Shown: positions 34,429 through 42,822 of the stretch, in pieces | Numbering within the stretch: the first letter of the stretch is position 1 | Layout of the letters: each line of letters starts with the position of its first letter | Assembly (NCBI GenBank): GCA_020637895.1 | Contig: JACKJP010000003.1 | Span: forward strand, 372,001-436,000 | Length of the DNA stretch: 64,000 bases | Reading direction: 5' to 3' | Origin: Rhodobiaceae bacterium | GTDB lineage: Bacteria > Pseudomonadota > Alphaproteobacteria > Rhizobiales > Tepidamorphaceae | The notes under the pieces: model-generated | What the model was told of the DNA's origin: nothing | Database searches by the model: none | What the model saw: the letters and a program-made list of their open reading frames with translations, nothing else | Made by a program: the position numbers and the translations under genes

Positions 34429-36000
34429 TCAGCGCCTGACCATCGCGGGATTTTCCCAGGTGTCTGCCGTCACACCCTCGGCCTTGAGGCGGTGCTTCTC
34501 GATGCGCTGGGTCGCGGGCGTGCGAGGGAACTCCGATACGATCCGGACAAAGCGCGGCACCGCATATCGCGGGACGCGGGCTTGCAGAACCGCAACCAGC
34601 GATGCCGGATCGATCTTGCCCCCGCCCGATCGAACGACGGCCATGACCTCTTCATCACCCAGTTCGGAGGGAACGCCAAAGGCCGCAGCTTCTGCCACGC
34701 CCGGACAGCGCAACAATTCCGCTTCGAGCTCTACGGAGGAGATGTTCTCGCCGCGCCGACGGATCATGTCCTTGGCGCGGTCGACATAATAGTAAAGCCC
34801 GTCGGCGTCCTTTCGCATGACGTCCCCGGTATGAAACCAGCCGTTGCGCCATGCTTTCGCGGTTGCTTCCGGCGCGCCCAGATAGCCAGGCGTGAAGGCC
34901 CATGCGCTGTCGCTGCGAACGACGAGTTCGCCGGCCTCGCCCTCGGCCACCTCGTAGTCATTGGCATCAACGATGCGGGCCTCGGTGCCGGGCAGGGGCC
35001 GTCCGCAACAACCGACATGGGCGGCGTCGGCATATTCCGGCGCAACGCCAAACGGCGTGCATATCTCGGTCATGCCGTAGACAGAGTAGATGTTCAAGCC
35101 GTAGCGCTGCTTGACCTCATCGATTTCGGGTATGAGGGGGCACATCAGAACCCATTTGAGTGTCGAACGGGAATCTTCGGAGGAAGCGGGCAAGCCGGTC
35201 AGAAAGCGCGTCGTCGCCGGGTACAGGATGGTCCATGTCACGCCGTAACGTTTTACGTCATCCCAGAATTCCGATGTTGAAAAGGCTTCGCGGATGACCG
35301 TGGTGCCATTGAACAGCGCCCCGCGGTAGAGCGCGTTGCGGCCGGACAGGTGATAAGGCGCATAGGGACAATAGAAGACCTGCTGCCCGTCGCCGTAGTG
35401 GTCGACATCCATCAGTCGCGAAAGCTGGCGCCATGGAATCTGAACCGCCTTCGAGGCGCCGGTGGTGCCGGAGGTATAGAGAACGCAGGCAATGTCGTGC
35501 TGGGCGGGACGAAAGGTTTCGGCCAGCGGCTCAAGGTCGAGCGCTTCGGGACTTTCGCGGGCGATTGTGACGGATGGACTGCCGACGGTATCCGAAGTGC
35601 CGTCGAACACCAGAATGCGTTCGATGGCGGTGCCATCAAGCACCTCGAGCAGACCGGCGAGATAGCGGTCCGCACATACGACCGTTCGGGCCCCGCTGAC
35701 GGCGAGCGCGTTGCGTAGCCAGTCACCACGAAAATTCGCATTGACCGACACTTCGATCGCGCCGGCGGCAATGCAGCCGAGCCAGCACAGATTGGCCTCG
35801 ATTGAATTGGGCACAAGGGTCGCGACATGATCGCCGCTCTTTACGCCTCGCGCCGCGAGCCAGGCACCCCAGACTTTCGCGCGATCCTTAAGACCCGCCC
35901 AGGTGATCTCGCCGCCTTCGGCCGCGATCAGGGCGATACGGTCCGGAGTCTCTGCCGCGTGGCGGGCAATCAACTCAGGTAGCGTGGGGTGATCGGTCAT
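34429..36000 (-). CDS. AMP-forming acyl-CoA ligase with altered C-terminal lysine motif
   Basis: The 523-residue ANL protein carries the phosphate loop LYTSGTTGASKAVQ, the adenine motif SVYGMTEICTPFG, the segment GWFHTGDVMRKDADGLYYYV with RAKDM, and the RRRGENISS stretch. The C-terminal catalytic segment reads PRTPATQRIEKHRLK, so the usual Gly-Lys pair is Gln-Arg. This occurs in a subfamily related to carnitine/crotonobetaine-CoA ligases and may affect adenylation. I chose ATG at 36000 next to an AGG ribosome site. It is divergent from an orphan TRAP binding protein, which may deliver its substrate. Confidence 0.86.
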   Translation of the reverse strand: MTDHPTLPELIARHAAETPDRIALIAAEGGEITWAGLKDRAKVWGAWLAARGVKSGDHVATLVPNSIEANLCWLGCIAAGAIEVSVNANFRGDWLRNALAVSGARTVVCADRYLAGLLEVLDGTAIERILVFDGTSDTVGSPSVTIARESPEALDLEPLAETFRPAQHDIACVLYTSGTTGASKAVQIPWRQLSRLMDVDHYGDGQQVFYCPYAPYHLSGRNALYRGALFNGTTVIREAFSTSEFWDDVKRYGVTWTILYPATTRFLTGLPASSEDSRSTLKWVLMCPLIPEIDEVKQRYGLNIYSVYGMTEICTPFGVAPEYADAAHVGCCGRPLPGTEARIVDANDYEVAEGEAGELVVRSDSAWAFTPGYLGAPEATAKAWRNGWFHTGDVMRKDADGLYYYVDRAKDMIRRRGENISSVELEAELLRCPGVAEAAAFGVPSELGDEEVMAVVRSGGGKIDPASLVAVLQARVPRYAVPRFVRIVSEFPRTPATQRIEKHRLKAEGVTADTWENPAMVRR

Positions 36001-36071
36001 GCGTCCTGCCCTTTTTCTTTTTTCCGTAACGTCAGTATCGCTACGCATTCTCTTGTGCGGCTGATTGTGAC

Positions 36072-36092
36072 GTGTACATATTATACGGCAAA
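36072..36092. promoter_or_regulatory. GTAC-type dyad between the acyl-CoA ligase and dctP
   Basis: The divergent region contains TGTACATATTATACG. It resembles TGTACGATATTGTACG, the minus-strand reading of 29933-29948, except that two bases are absent. It lies 25-40 bases upstream of the dctP start. A shared regulator is possible but unproven. Confidence 0.3.
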
Positions 36093-36113
36093 TAAAAATA
36101 TGGAGGAATGTTC

Positions 36114-37145
36114 ATGCGAAATATTACGATTTCGGGCATTGCAACGGCTCTGCTGATCGCAGCCGGATCGACCGCGGCCCAGGCCGCCGACGTCACCCTT
36201 AAATTTTCCAACTGGCTTCCATCTGCGCACTTCGTCTACAGCGAGGTAATCGTGCCGTGGGCTGCCGATGTGGAACGCGTTACGGAAGGGCGGGTAAAGG
36301 TCGACATTCTGCCCAAGGTGGTCGGCACAGTTGCCGGCCAATACGATGTCGTTGTCGATGGGCTGGCGGACGCCTCATTCCTGGTACCGAGCTTCACACC
36401 CGGCCGTTTTCCGCTGATCGATGGACTGGAACTGCCGTTCATCAGCGACAATGCGCTGGCGCGGGCGCCGGCAAGCTGGAAGACCTACGTAAAGTTCATT
36501 GAACCGACTGGCGCCTTCAAGGATGTCCATGTCGTCACGCTCTTCAGCGGCAATTCCGCCCATGTGGTGACAGGAAGCAAGACGGTGGCGACCGTCGATG
36601 ACTTTCAGGGGCTGAAGCTTCGCGGTCCGTCGCAGACCGTGGCCAAGGTGACCGAACTGCTGGGCGGCATTCCGGTCAGCAAGCCATTTTCGGAAATCTA
36701 CGAACTCGCCTCGGGCGGCGTTATCGACGGCGCGATCATTCCGCCGGAATCCATGCGCGGCTTCAAGCTGGAAGATGTCCTGAAGAAGATTGCCGTGGTG
36801 CCGGGCGGTCTTGCCAATACGATCAACATGATCGCCATCAACAAGGCGTCCTGGGAGAAGATTTCCGAGGCCGACCGCAAGGCGATCACGGAGATTTCCG
36901 GCGAGGCGCTGGCAAGGGTCGCAGGCGAGGCGCATCAGCGCCAGACCGACCAGACGATGGCTTACATGCCGACCAAGGGGGTCGAGATCACCACGATCAG
37001 CGATGCTGAACTTGAAAAGATCAAGACCAAGGTCTCTCCCGTCTATGAGGGCTGGATTGCAAAGGCCAAGGAAGCCGGACTTGCGGAGCCACAGGCGATG
37101 CTCGACGGGCTGGCCGCAGAGATCCAGAGCGAAGAGAAGAAGTAA
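36114..37145 (+). CDS. dctP: TRAP transporter substrate-binding protein, DctP family (orphan)
   Basis: The 343-residue periplasmic protein has a signal peptide (residues 1-23, ending AAQAAD). DctP landmarks are VTLKFSNWLPSAHFVYSEV, the strand VDGLADASFLVPSFTPGRFP, and the binding arginine region FQGLKLRGPSQTVAKVTELL. The start is ATG at 36114, 6 bases after GGAGGA. An ATG two codons upstream would sit on top of the ribosome site. No dctQ or dctM follows, so it must use another membrane complex, perhaps dctQM at 13-15 kb. A nested hairpin ends the gene. Confidence 0.9.
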   Translation: MRNITISGIATALLIAAGSTAAQAADVTLKFSNWLPSAHFVYSEVIVPWAADVERVTEGRVKVDILPKVVGTVAGQYDVVVDGLADASFLVPSFTPGRFPLIDGLELPFISDNALARAPASWKTYVKFIEPTGAFKDVHVVTLFSGNSAHVVTGSKTVATVDDFQGLKLRGPSQTVAKVTELLGGIPVSKPFSEIYELASGGVIDGAIIPPESMRGFKLEDVLKKIAVVPGGLANTINMIAINKASWEKISEADRKAITEISGEALARVAGEAHQRQTDQTMAYMPTKGVEITTISDAELEKIKTKVSPVYEGWIAKAKEAGLAEPQAMLDGLAAEIQSEEKK

Positions 37146-37163
37146 TCGCCTTTGACGAAAGTC

Positions 37164-37217
37164 AAACGGTTCTACGGGGCGGGATGTCAATCTCGCCCCG
37201 TAATCTTTGAACCGTTT
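37164..37217 (+). terminator. Nested hairpin between dctP and trxC
   Basis: A 13-bp inner stem (37173-37185 with 37190-37202, one G-U pair, loop GTCA) sits inside a 9-bp perfect outer stem AAACGGTTC/GAACCGTTT (37164-37172 with 37209-37217). A 6-base bulge ATCTTT lies on the 3' side. Just upstream, TTTGAC-GAAA-GTCAAA (37151-37166) forms an alternative small hairpin. The T-run is weak, so it may act as a terminator or as an RNA-stabilising 3' end. Confidence 0.7.
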
Positions 37218-37257
37218 CGCGCCGACACCATATGTGACGCGTGAAGGAGACACGGCG

Positions 37258-37692
37258 ATGAACGAGACCCATATCGTCTGCACGAATTGTGGCGGTGTAA
37301 ACCGCATAGCCGGAGCGCGCCCCGCGCAGGAGGCCAAGTGCGGCAAATGCGGCGAGAAGCTCTTTACCGGCCATCCCGCCGATGTTGCCGGAGCCGTATT
37401 CGACAAACAGATTGCCCGCAGTACCATCCCCGTGCTCGTCGATATCTGGGCTCCCTGGTGCGGACCATGCCGGATGATGGCGCCAGCCTATGAAGAAGCC
37501 GCCAGGACGCTTGAACCGGATGTGCGGCTCATCAAGCTCAACTCGGACAACGAACAGTCAGTGGCAGGGCGTCTGGGCATTCGCGGCATACCGACGATGA
37601 TCCTTTATCGTGGCGGCCGGGAAGTCGGGCGCATGTCCGGCGCCATGCAGGCGCCACAGATCGTGCAGTGGGTTCGCGGTCAGCTCGGCTGA
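37258..37692 (+). CDS. trxC: Thioredoxin TrxC (thioredoxin 2)
   Basis: The 144-residue protein has the N-terminal zinc-ribbon of TrxC, with CxxC pairs CTNC (residues 8-11) and CGKC (28-31). A thioredoxin domain follows with active site WAPWCGPCRMMAP and the cis-proline GIRGIPTMIL. It reduces disulfides in the cytoplasm, and in other bacteria it is induced by oxidative stress. I chose ATG at 37258, 8 bases after GAAGGAG. It is a single gene between two hairpins and the FUSC gene. Confidence 0.95.
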   Translation: MNETHIVCTNCGGVNRIAGARPAQEAKCGKCGEKLFTGHPADVAGAVFDKQIARSTIPVLVDIWAPWCGPCRMMAPAYEEAARTLEPDVRLIKLNSDNEQSVAGRLGIRGIPTMILYRGGREVGRMSGAMQAPQIVQWVRGQLG

Positions 37693-37832
37693 TCCAATCC
37701 GGCGACATCCGGAAGTATTTGGAGTCGTGACGGGCGAGGCGGCATCTGCCTATCATGCTGCAAAGAGCCGCGATTTGCGGCGCCAGGCATGCAAGAGGAC
37801 GTAGCGCCCATTCCAATGCGACCGGGCCGCCA

Positions 37833-39899
37833 ATGACCAACCCGGCGAAAAATGCAGAACCGCTTTTGCAGCGTGAGCGGCTGTTTGCCCGGATGCGCGA
37901 TCAGATCGCGGCCGGCGATCCAGCTTTTTCACGCCTTCGCCTGTCGGCGCGCGCGATCCTGTCGCTGGCGTTGTCCGAGTGCATCATGGCGCTGGTGCTG
38001 ATTGTCCACACGCCGCCGGCGGCCGCTTTTGCGCTGGCGGCAGTCATGTCCTTCATCTGTACCATCGGGGTTCGCGCGCCAACCCAGCGCGCGCAGATCG
38101 TCACGCGTGCCCTTGCCGCGATCGCGGGTGTTGCGGCCATCTTCGTTTCCAGTCAGCTGGCGCCGATGCAGCTTGCCGCCAGCATCGTCTTTCTCTGTGT
38201 GATCTTCGCCGCCGTCTATGTAAGGCGGTTCGGACCGCGATGGTTCGTCGTCGGCATGGTGGCGTTCATGGGCTACTTCCTTGGCGATTTCCTGCGTCCG
38301 TCCGCCAGCGAGATCGCATGGGTCGGGTTTGCCGCGGCCATAGCCGCCGCATTCACGCATCTGGTAAGCAATTTCATACTTCCCGACGATCCGGAGAGCG
38401 ATTTCCGGAGGGCGGTGGTGACAATCGACCGCCGCATCAACCTGATCCTGCGAGCGCTACTCCATGCCGCCGAACACGGCGGAGCCAGCGAGGACGAGCG
38501 GCGCGAGCTGTCGCGGCATGTCGCGCTGCTGCGCGAAACGATCCTGATGGCCGAGGGCTATATCCGCCAGGGCGAGGACGGTTCGCTGGCTGCCGAAGGA
38601 CCCGCATCCGAACTGGCCGTGACGCTTTTCGACCTCCAGCTTTCCGTCGAGCAGATGGTCAAGGCTGCCCGCGTATCGCTGCCGCCGGCCCACCTCATTC
38701 GTGCTGCCATACGGCATGAAGGCGAAGTGCTCGACCGCGCGGCCGCCGCCACGGCGCGCGAGGATGCGCGACCGCTGCGGGACAAGGAAATGTCCATCAG
38801 GCTCATCGATCAGGTCTCGCGGAGCTGGCGGCAGCTCGGCCAGACTCTCGGCGAACCGCCATCGGAAGCATTTGTGCATGGCGGGCCGAATATCATGCCA
38901 CCGCCGCCGACACCGCCGCTAAGGCCCGTTTCCTTCGTGCCGCAGACGTTCCAGGCGCCGATACAGGTTACGCTTGCCTGCGCGCTGGCGATGGCGGGGG
39001 GCGTGCTGGTGTCATCCGCCGGATGGTATTGGGCCGTCATCACCGCGTTCATCGTATTCAACAATGCGCGCTCGCGAGCCGATACGGCGATGAAGGCGCT
39101 TCAACGTTCGGTCGGAACGCTTGCCGGGCTGGCTGTCGGGGCAGGCGCTGCCGTTCTTCTCCACGGTCAGCCCGTCATTTCGGGTATCGCCATTGTGGCG
39201 CTGTTCGCGCTGGCCTTCTATTTCGTACAGACTGCCTACGGCGTGATGATCTTCTTCATTACCGTGGCGGTCGCGCTTCTCTATGGACTGGCGGGGCGGA
39301 TGACGCCCGATATCCTTGTTCTGAGACTGGAAGAAACGATCATCGGCGGTCTGGCGGGGGCATTGGTCGCGTTTTTCGTCTTCCCGGTACGGACATCGGT
39401 GGGCGCAGCAGCCTCGCTCGACCGTTTTCTCGACGCGCTCTCCGATCTGGTGCGTGCCGCACATGAGCGCCTGCGCGGTGAACGCGGCGGACCATCGCTG
39501 CTCGCCATGTCGCGGCGTCTCGACCGGGCCTATGCGGACCTTGCGATTGCCGCGCGACCTCTGGGCGGACCGTGGGGCGCGGTCACGCGGTTCGGCGAGA
39601 TACGCCAGAAGCTGCTTCCGCTATCGGCCGCGGTGCATTGGGCGCGCGTACTGGCGCGAAGCTGTCCGGCAGGCGCGCATGTGGATGAAGCCGCGCTGAC
39701 GCGCTTCGAAGCAGAGGTCGTTGAAGTCAACGCAATGATCGACGCGGCGCGGGACAGGCGCGAAACGTTTTTTGAGAGCGCGAATCCGACACGGGCAATA
39801 GAGGCGCAGGCGACGGCGACCATCGCCCGCGAAGAAGACCCGGCAATGGCGCTTCAGGCCATCGGCGGGCTGCTGCGGCGTGTGACGCCGCAGCGCTGA
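37833..39899 (+). CDS. FUSC family membrane protein
   Basis: The 688-residue protein has two sets of hydrophobic helices (about residues 45-170 and 375-515) separated by a soluble helical region, the fusaric-acid-resistance-like/AaeB layout. Landmarks are GFAAAIAAAFTHLVSNFILP in the first half and WYWAVITAFIVFNNARSRAD in the second. Such proteins probably act as efflux pumps for aromatic or organic acids. I used ATG at 37833. A longer start at 37755 is possible, and neither has a strong ribosome site. A terminator overlaps its stop. Confidence 0.82.
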   Translation: MTNPAKNAEPLLQRERLFARMRDQIAAGDPAFSRLRLSARAILSLALSECIMALVLIVHTPPAAAFALAAVMSFICTIGVRAPTQRAQIVTRALAAIAGVAAIFVSSQLAPMQLAASIVFLCVIFAAVYVRRFGPRWFVVGMVAFMGYFLGDFLRPSASEIAWVGFAAAIAAAFTHLVSNFILPDDPESDFRRAVVTIDRRINLILRALLHAAEHGGASEDERRELSRHVALLRETILMAEGYIRQGEDGSLAAEGPASELAVTLFDLQLSVEQMVKAARVSLPPAHLIRAAIRHEGEVLDRAAAATAREDARPLRDKEMSIRLIDQVSRSWRQLGQTLGEPPSEAFVHGGPNIMPPPPTPPLRPVSFVPQTFQAPIQVTLACALAMAGGVLVSSAGWYWAVITAFIVFNNARSRADTAMKALQRSVGTLAGLAVGAGAAVLLHGQPVISGIAIVALFALAFYFVQTAYGVMIFFITVAVALLYGLAGRMTPDILVLRLEETIIGGLAGALVAFFVFPVRTSVGAAASLDRFLDALSDLVRAAHERLRGERGGPSLLAMSRRLDRAYADLAIAARPLGGPWGAVTRFGEIRQKLLPLSAAVHWARVLARSCPAGAHVDEAALTRFEAEVVEVNAMIDAARDRRETFFESANPTRAIEAQATATIAREEDPAMALQAIGGLLRRVTPQR

Positions 39900-39905
39900 T
39901 TTTTG
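39871..39905 (+). terminator. Rho-independent terminator of the FUSC gene
   Basis: A 9-bp perfect stem (39872-39880 with 39886-39894, loop TGTGA) is followed by TTTTT at 39900-39904. The hairpin lies in the last codons and the T-run begins right after the TGA stop. Confidence 0.78.
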
Positions 39906-39936
39906 AATGGAACAGGCCCGGAAGAGAGCCGTGTCT

Positions 39937-40110
39937 CTACTCGTCGACGATTTCGGCGCCGGGAGCGTTTTTCTTGATGGATTCGATTGCGCTCTTGGCG
40001 GAAGCCTTGGCCTTGTATCCTTCCGACCCAAACATGATTTCGCCGTTTGAAGCGCGGAAGCGGAAACGGAACTCGCCTTTCTTGTCCTTGTAGATTTCGA
40101 ACTTGTACAT
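39937..40110 (-). CDS. YegP/DUF1508 family small protein
   Basis: The 57-residue protein begins MYKFEIYKDKKGEFRFRF and continues with ASNGEIMFGSEGYKAKASA and a helix SAIESIKKNAPGAEIVDE. This is the single-copy DUF1508 domain (E. coli YegP has two copies). The fold is a small alpha-beta unit. The function is unknown, although related proteins are stress-associated. It is too short for most ORF filters but has excellent family agreement. The gene is convergent with FUSC. Confidence 0.88.
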   Translation of the reverse strand: MYKFEIYKDKKGEFRFRFRASNGEIMFGSEGYKAKASAKSAIESIKKNAPGAEIVDE

Positions 40111-40302
40111 CGGGAATCCCCCTGGGTTTCTGCTGATGTGCGCGCTCTGAATCTTGCGCGGAGTGAAATATTTGTCGATTCATCCCCCGCGCACAAGCGC
40201 GGCGAAAGAACAAGGATCGCTATGCCCGACACGGCGCAGCTGTTGCCTGCCCAATTCGCGCGCTGTCTGGTACATCGATCCCAATGGGGCCATTCTGCAA
40301 TC

Positions 40303-41289
40303 ATGACAAAAATTTCGATTCTCGACCTTTGCCGTATCACCGACGCGACAAATGCGGGCTCTGCCATCGGCAATGCCCGGGATGTGGCGGCGCATGCCGA
40401 GAAGTGGGGCTATGAGCGCTTCTGGGTAGCCGAGCATCACAACATGCCCGGCATCGCAAGCGCGGCGACGTCGCTCGTCATCGCGCATGTGGCGGAAGGT
40501 ACCAGCCGCATCCGGGTCGGTGCGGGCGGGATCATGTTGCCGAACCATTCGCCTCTCGTGATTGCCGAACAGTTCGGCACGCTGGCGCATCTCTACGGCG
40601 ACCGGATCGACCTCGGGCTCGGGCGGGCGCCGGGCACCGATCAGTTGACCTGGCAGGCATTGCGCCGGTCGCCCATGGCGTCGGAAATGTTCCCGCGCGA
40701 TGTGCTGGAATTGCAGGCGCTGCTCGCCGAACCGCTGGAAGGGCAGGCGATCCGCGCGATACCCGGGGCAGGGACGAAAGTGCCGCTCTGGATTCTCGGG
40801 TCCAGCGATTTCGGCGCGATGCTGGCCGCCGAACTGGGACTGCCATATGCGTTCGCGTCCCATTTCGCACCGCAAATGCTGAATACCGCACTGGCAATCT
40901 ACCGCGAACGGTTCAAGCCCTCGGCGCAGCTTGCAGCGCCCTACGCAATGGTTGGCCTCAATATCATCGCCGCCGACACGGACGCCGAAGCGCGGCGTCT
41001 GGCAACGACCCAGCAGATGGCCTTCACCAATATCTTTCGAGGCCATCGCGGCCTGAGCCAGCCGCCGATCGAAAATATCGAAGAGTACTGGTCACCGGTG
41101 GAGAAGGCGCGGGTTCAGGAGATGCTTTCCCGATCGATCATCGGCTCTCCCGACACGGTGCGCGCGGGCATTAAGAACCTGGTTGCCGAAACCGGCGCCG
41201 ATGAACTCATCGTCGTTTCCGACATCTACAACCACGCCGACAGGCTGCACTCGTTCGCACTGATCGCACAGGCGGCGGGTAGCGACTGA
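40303..41289 (+). CDS. LLM-class flavin-dependent oxidoreductase (MsnO8-type luciferase-like)
   Basis: The 328-residue TIM-barrel protein of the bacterial-luciferase family has WVAEHHNMPGIASAATSLVI, IRVGAGGIMLPNHSPLVIAE, and DLGLGRAPGTD, the set found in the MsnO8/YhbW-like single-component group. It uses reduced FMN and oxygen, or F420, on an unknown substrate. I chose ATG at 40303 because the family N-terminus (ISILDLCRI) begins there. An upstream in-frame extension to 40138 has no homology-like features. Confidence 0.86.
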   Translation: MTKISILDLCRITDATNAGSAIGNARDVAAHAEKWGYERFWVAEHHNMPGIASAATSLVIAHVAEGTSRIRVGAGGIMLPNHSPLVIAEQFGTLAHLYGDRIDLGLGRAPGTDQLTWQALRRSPMASEMFPRDVLELQALLAEPLEGQAIRAIPGAGTKVPLWILGSSDFGAMLAAELGLPYAFASHFAPQMLNTALAIYRERFKPSAQLAAPYAMVGLNIIAADTDAEARRLATTQQMAFTNIFRGHRGLSQPPIENIEEYWSPVEKARVQEMLSRSIIGSPDTVRAGIKNLVAETGADELIVVSDIYNHADRLHSFALIAQAAGSD

Positions 41290-41305
41290 CGCGAGTGGAG
41301 GCCAA

Positions 41306-41908
41306 TTAGCCGGTTATTCTGCATGCAAAGCTGGTTCCCTGCGGCCATTCGACCTGAGCCTCATTGCCCTTGATCCAGAAAACGAGGCCGAAGTCGCCTT
41401 CGTAGCGCGAGCCGCTGCCGCTCTGTGTCGTCCATGCAATCATGGTCGTATCCCCACGCTCCAGGCGCACGGTCGGCAGGTCGCTTGCCATGAAGGTGGC
41501 CACAATTTCCGATTTGTCATCGCAGCGATAGAAAGCCGGCTTTTCAGCCTTCACCAGCATGAAGCGCGCCTGCAATTCAGATATACGCATGTCGTAGGAC
41601 TGAGCGGTGCAGGCAACCTTGTCATCTTCCTTCCAGCAATCGTTTCGCCCGCCGATCCAACCCCTTTGCACGGCCTTCAGCTCGCTAATTGCAGCCTTGC
41701 TGTCGGCAAACGCCTCGGCCGCCTTGAGGGATTTGGCAAATACGTCTGCCAACCGATGATCTTTGGCGGCCAGTTCGTCATTCTGGCAAATCAGCGTCTC
41801 GATTTCGTGAGATGCCTTCGCGCAATCGAAGGCCGGGCTCGCCGCGCTCGCCGCTGAAACGGCAAATGCGGCAGCGAATGCGATGACGGTTCCAAGCACG
41901 AATTTCAT
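41306..41908 (-). CDS. Secreted LprI-MliC double lysozyme-inhibitor-like protein
   Basis: The 200-residue protein has a signal peptide (residues 1-23). Next comes an LprI-type domain with paired cysteines (FDCAKASHEIETLICQNDEL, followed by AVQRGWIGGRNDCW), and then a C-terminal MliC-type domain (FYRCDDKSEIVATFM to FACRI). The two domains are each known as lysozyme-inhibitor-related folds, and the fusion is seen in other proteobacteria. The cysteines suggest disulfides in the periplasm. The start ATG has GGGAAGG upstream. Confidence 0.82.
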   Translation of the reverse strand: MKFVLGTVIAFAAAFAVSAASAASPAFDCAKASHEIETLICQNDELAAKDHRLADVFAKSLKAAEAFADSKAAISELKAVQRGWIGGRNDCWKEDDKVACTAQSYDMRISELQARFMLVKAEKPAFYRCDDKSEIVATFMASDLPTVRLERGDTTMIAWTTQSGSGSRYEGDFGLVFWIKGNEAQVEWPQGTSFACRITG

Positions 41909-42218
41909 CAGTTCACCTTCCCTTCAATCCGGCCAACGATCAGTCGGTCATGGACAATTGAAGAGGACCATTCTGTGCACGTCCAGCGTACCCTGACAAT
42001 TCGCCTGTTCGCGCGGCTCGACCGGAAATCGCGCAGCCAATCCGCAATGCCGTGTACGGCTTTTTCCTGCATCCAGCGAAAGCGGTCGGCGGGTTAACCC
42101 AATTTCTGCTCAATTGTGAAATAATTGTTCGAAGTTGAACGAACGAAACGTGCACCATGTGAAGGCCCGTAGGGTCGACTGCAGGTGTGAGGGGGCGTTT
42201 CCGTAGGGAGAATATGAG
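41909..42218. other. 310-base divergent intergenic region
   Basis: No convincing gene is present. The right half is AT-rich near 42107-42150 and contains ATTGTTCGAA (42124-42133) inside the dyad GTTCG-N8-CGAAC, which could be an operator for the lipoprotein/L,D-transpeptidase genes. Promoters for both flanking genes must lie here. I see no clear -10/-35 pair. Confidence 0.4.
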
Positions 42219-42530
42219 ATGTACGGACGGAGTATCTGCAGCGTTGCTTTGATGGGGATGCTTGCATTATCGATGTCTGGCTGCGCGTCGATGAACGAAA
42301 CCGCTCAGCAAAGCGCAGCCGCACAGCCGCAACCCGCGCCACCCGACCTGAAGCTTGTTTGTGCCAGGGCCGTTGCAATCGAATTCAACGGTGACCCCGG
42401 GAAAGCCGTACCCATCAGTTCGGCCAAGGGTGAGGGCAACGTATACCAGATTGTCATCGCCCTCGATCAGTTGCAGGCAAATTGCCTGGTCAACAGCGAC
42501 GGTGTTGTTCAATCCATTACGGTGCTCTGA
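42219..42530 (+). CDS. Small lipoprotein (paralogue 1)
   Basis: The 103-residue protein has a lipoprotein signal with lipobox LSMSGC (Cys22), a Gln/Pro/Ala linker, and a C-terminal domain containing LKLVCARAVAIEFNGDPGKA and LQANCLVNSDGVVQSI, with two cysteines that may pair. It is clearly homologous to the protein at 43556-43873. The family is not recognised. The start has AGGGAGA at good spacing. The L,D-transpeptidase gene lies between the two paralogues, so a cell-envelope role is likely. Confidence 0.72.
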   Translation: MYGRSICSVALMGMLALSMSGCASMNETAQQSAAAQPQPAPPDLKLVCARAVAIEFNGDPGKAVPISSAKGEGNVYQIVIALDQLQANCLVNSDGVVQSITVL

Positions 42531-42822
42531 CCAGGACAAGCAAAAGCCCGCACATTGCAATCAAGGACGCGCAAGCCGGGCCTGCGATCGGCGGCCCCGG
42601 CGGGAACCGCATCGGATTTTCCGCATTATTATGTCGGGCATGCCGCTGCGCGAACCACTGCTACGCCCAGAGTGGTTTTGTCCTCGATGCGCCGACGTAC
42701 ACGGTGTCTGGGGCAGATCTAAAACGCAAAGCGGCGACGGGAAAGCGATGTTTGCCTGGAGAGGCTGTGGGAATCCGTTAGCCGGCACATCGCGATAGAC
42801 CCGACAAGTGGGCTGGAACACG

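Noticed and set aside
34395..34440. Terminator after the acyl-CoA ligase at 34429
   Set aside because: A T7 run on the minus strand and a small GGTCAG/CTGACC hairpin exist, but they are about 30 bases apart and do not form one intrinsic terminator.
36375..37427. Minus-strand frame of 350 codons opposite dctP
   Set aside because: DctP motifs on the plus strand are intact. The antisense frame is a GC-codon shadow.
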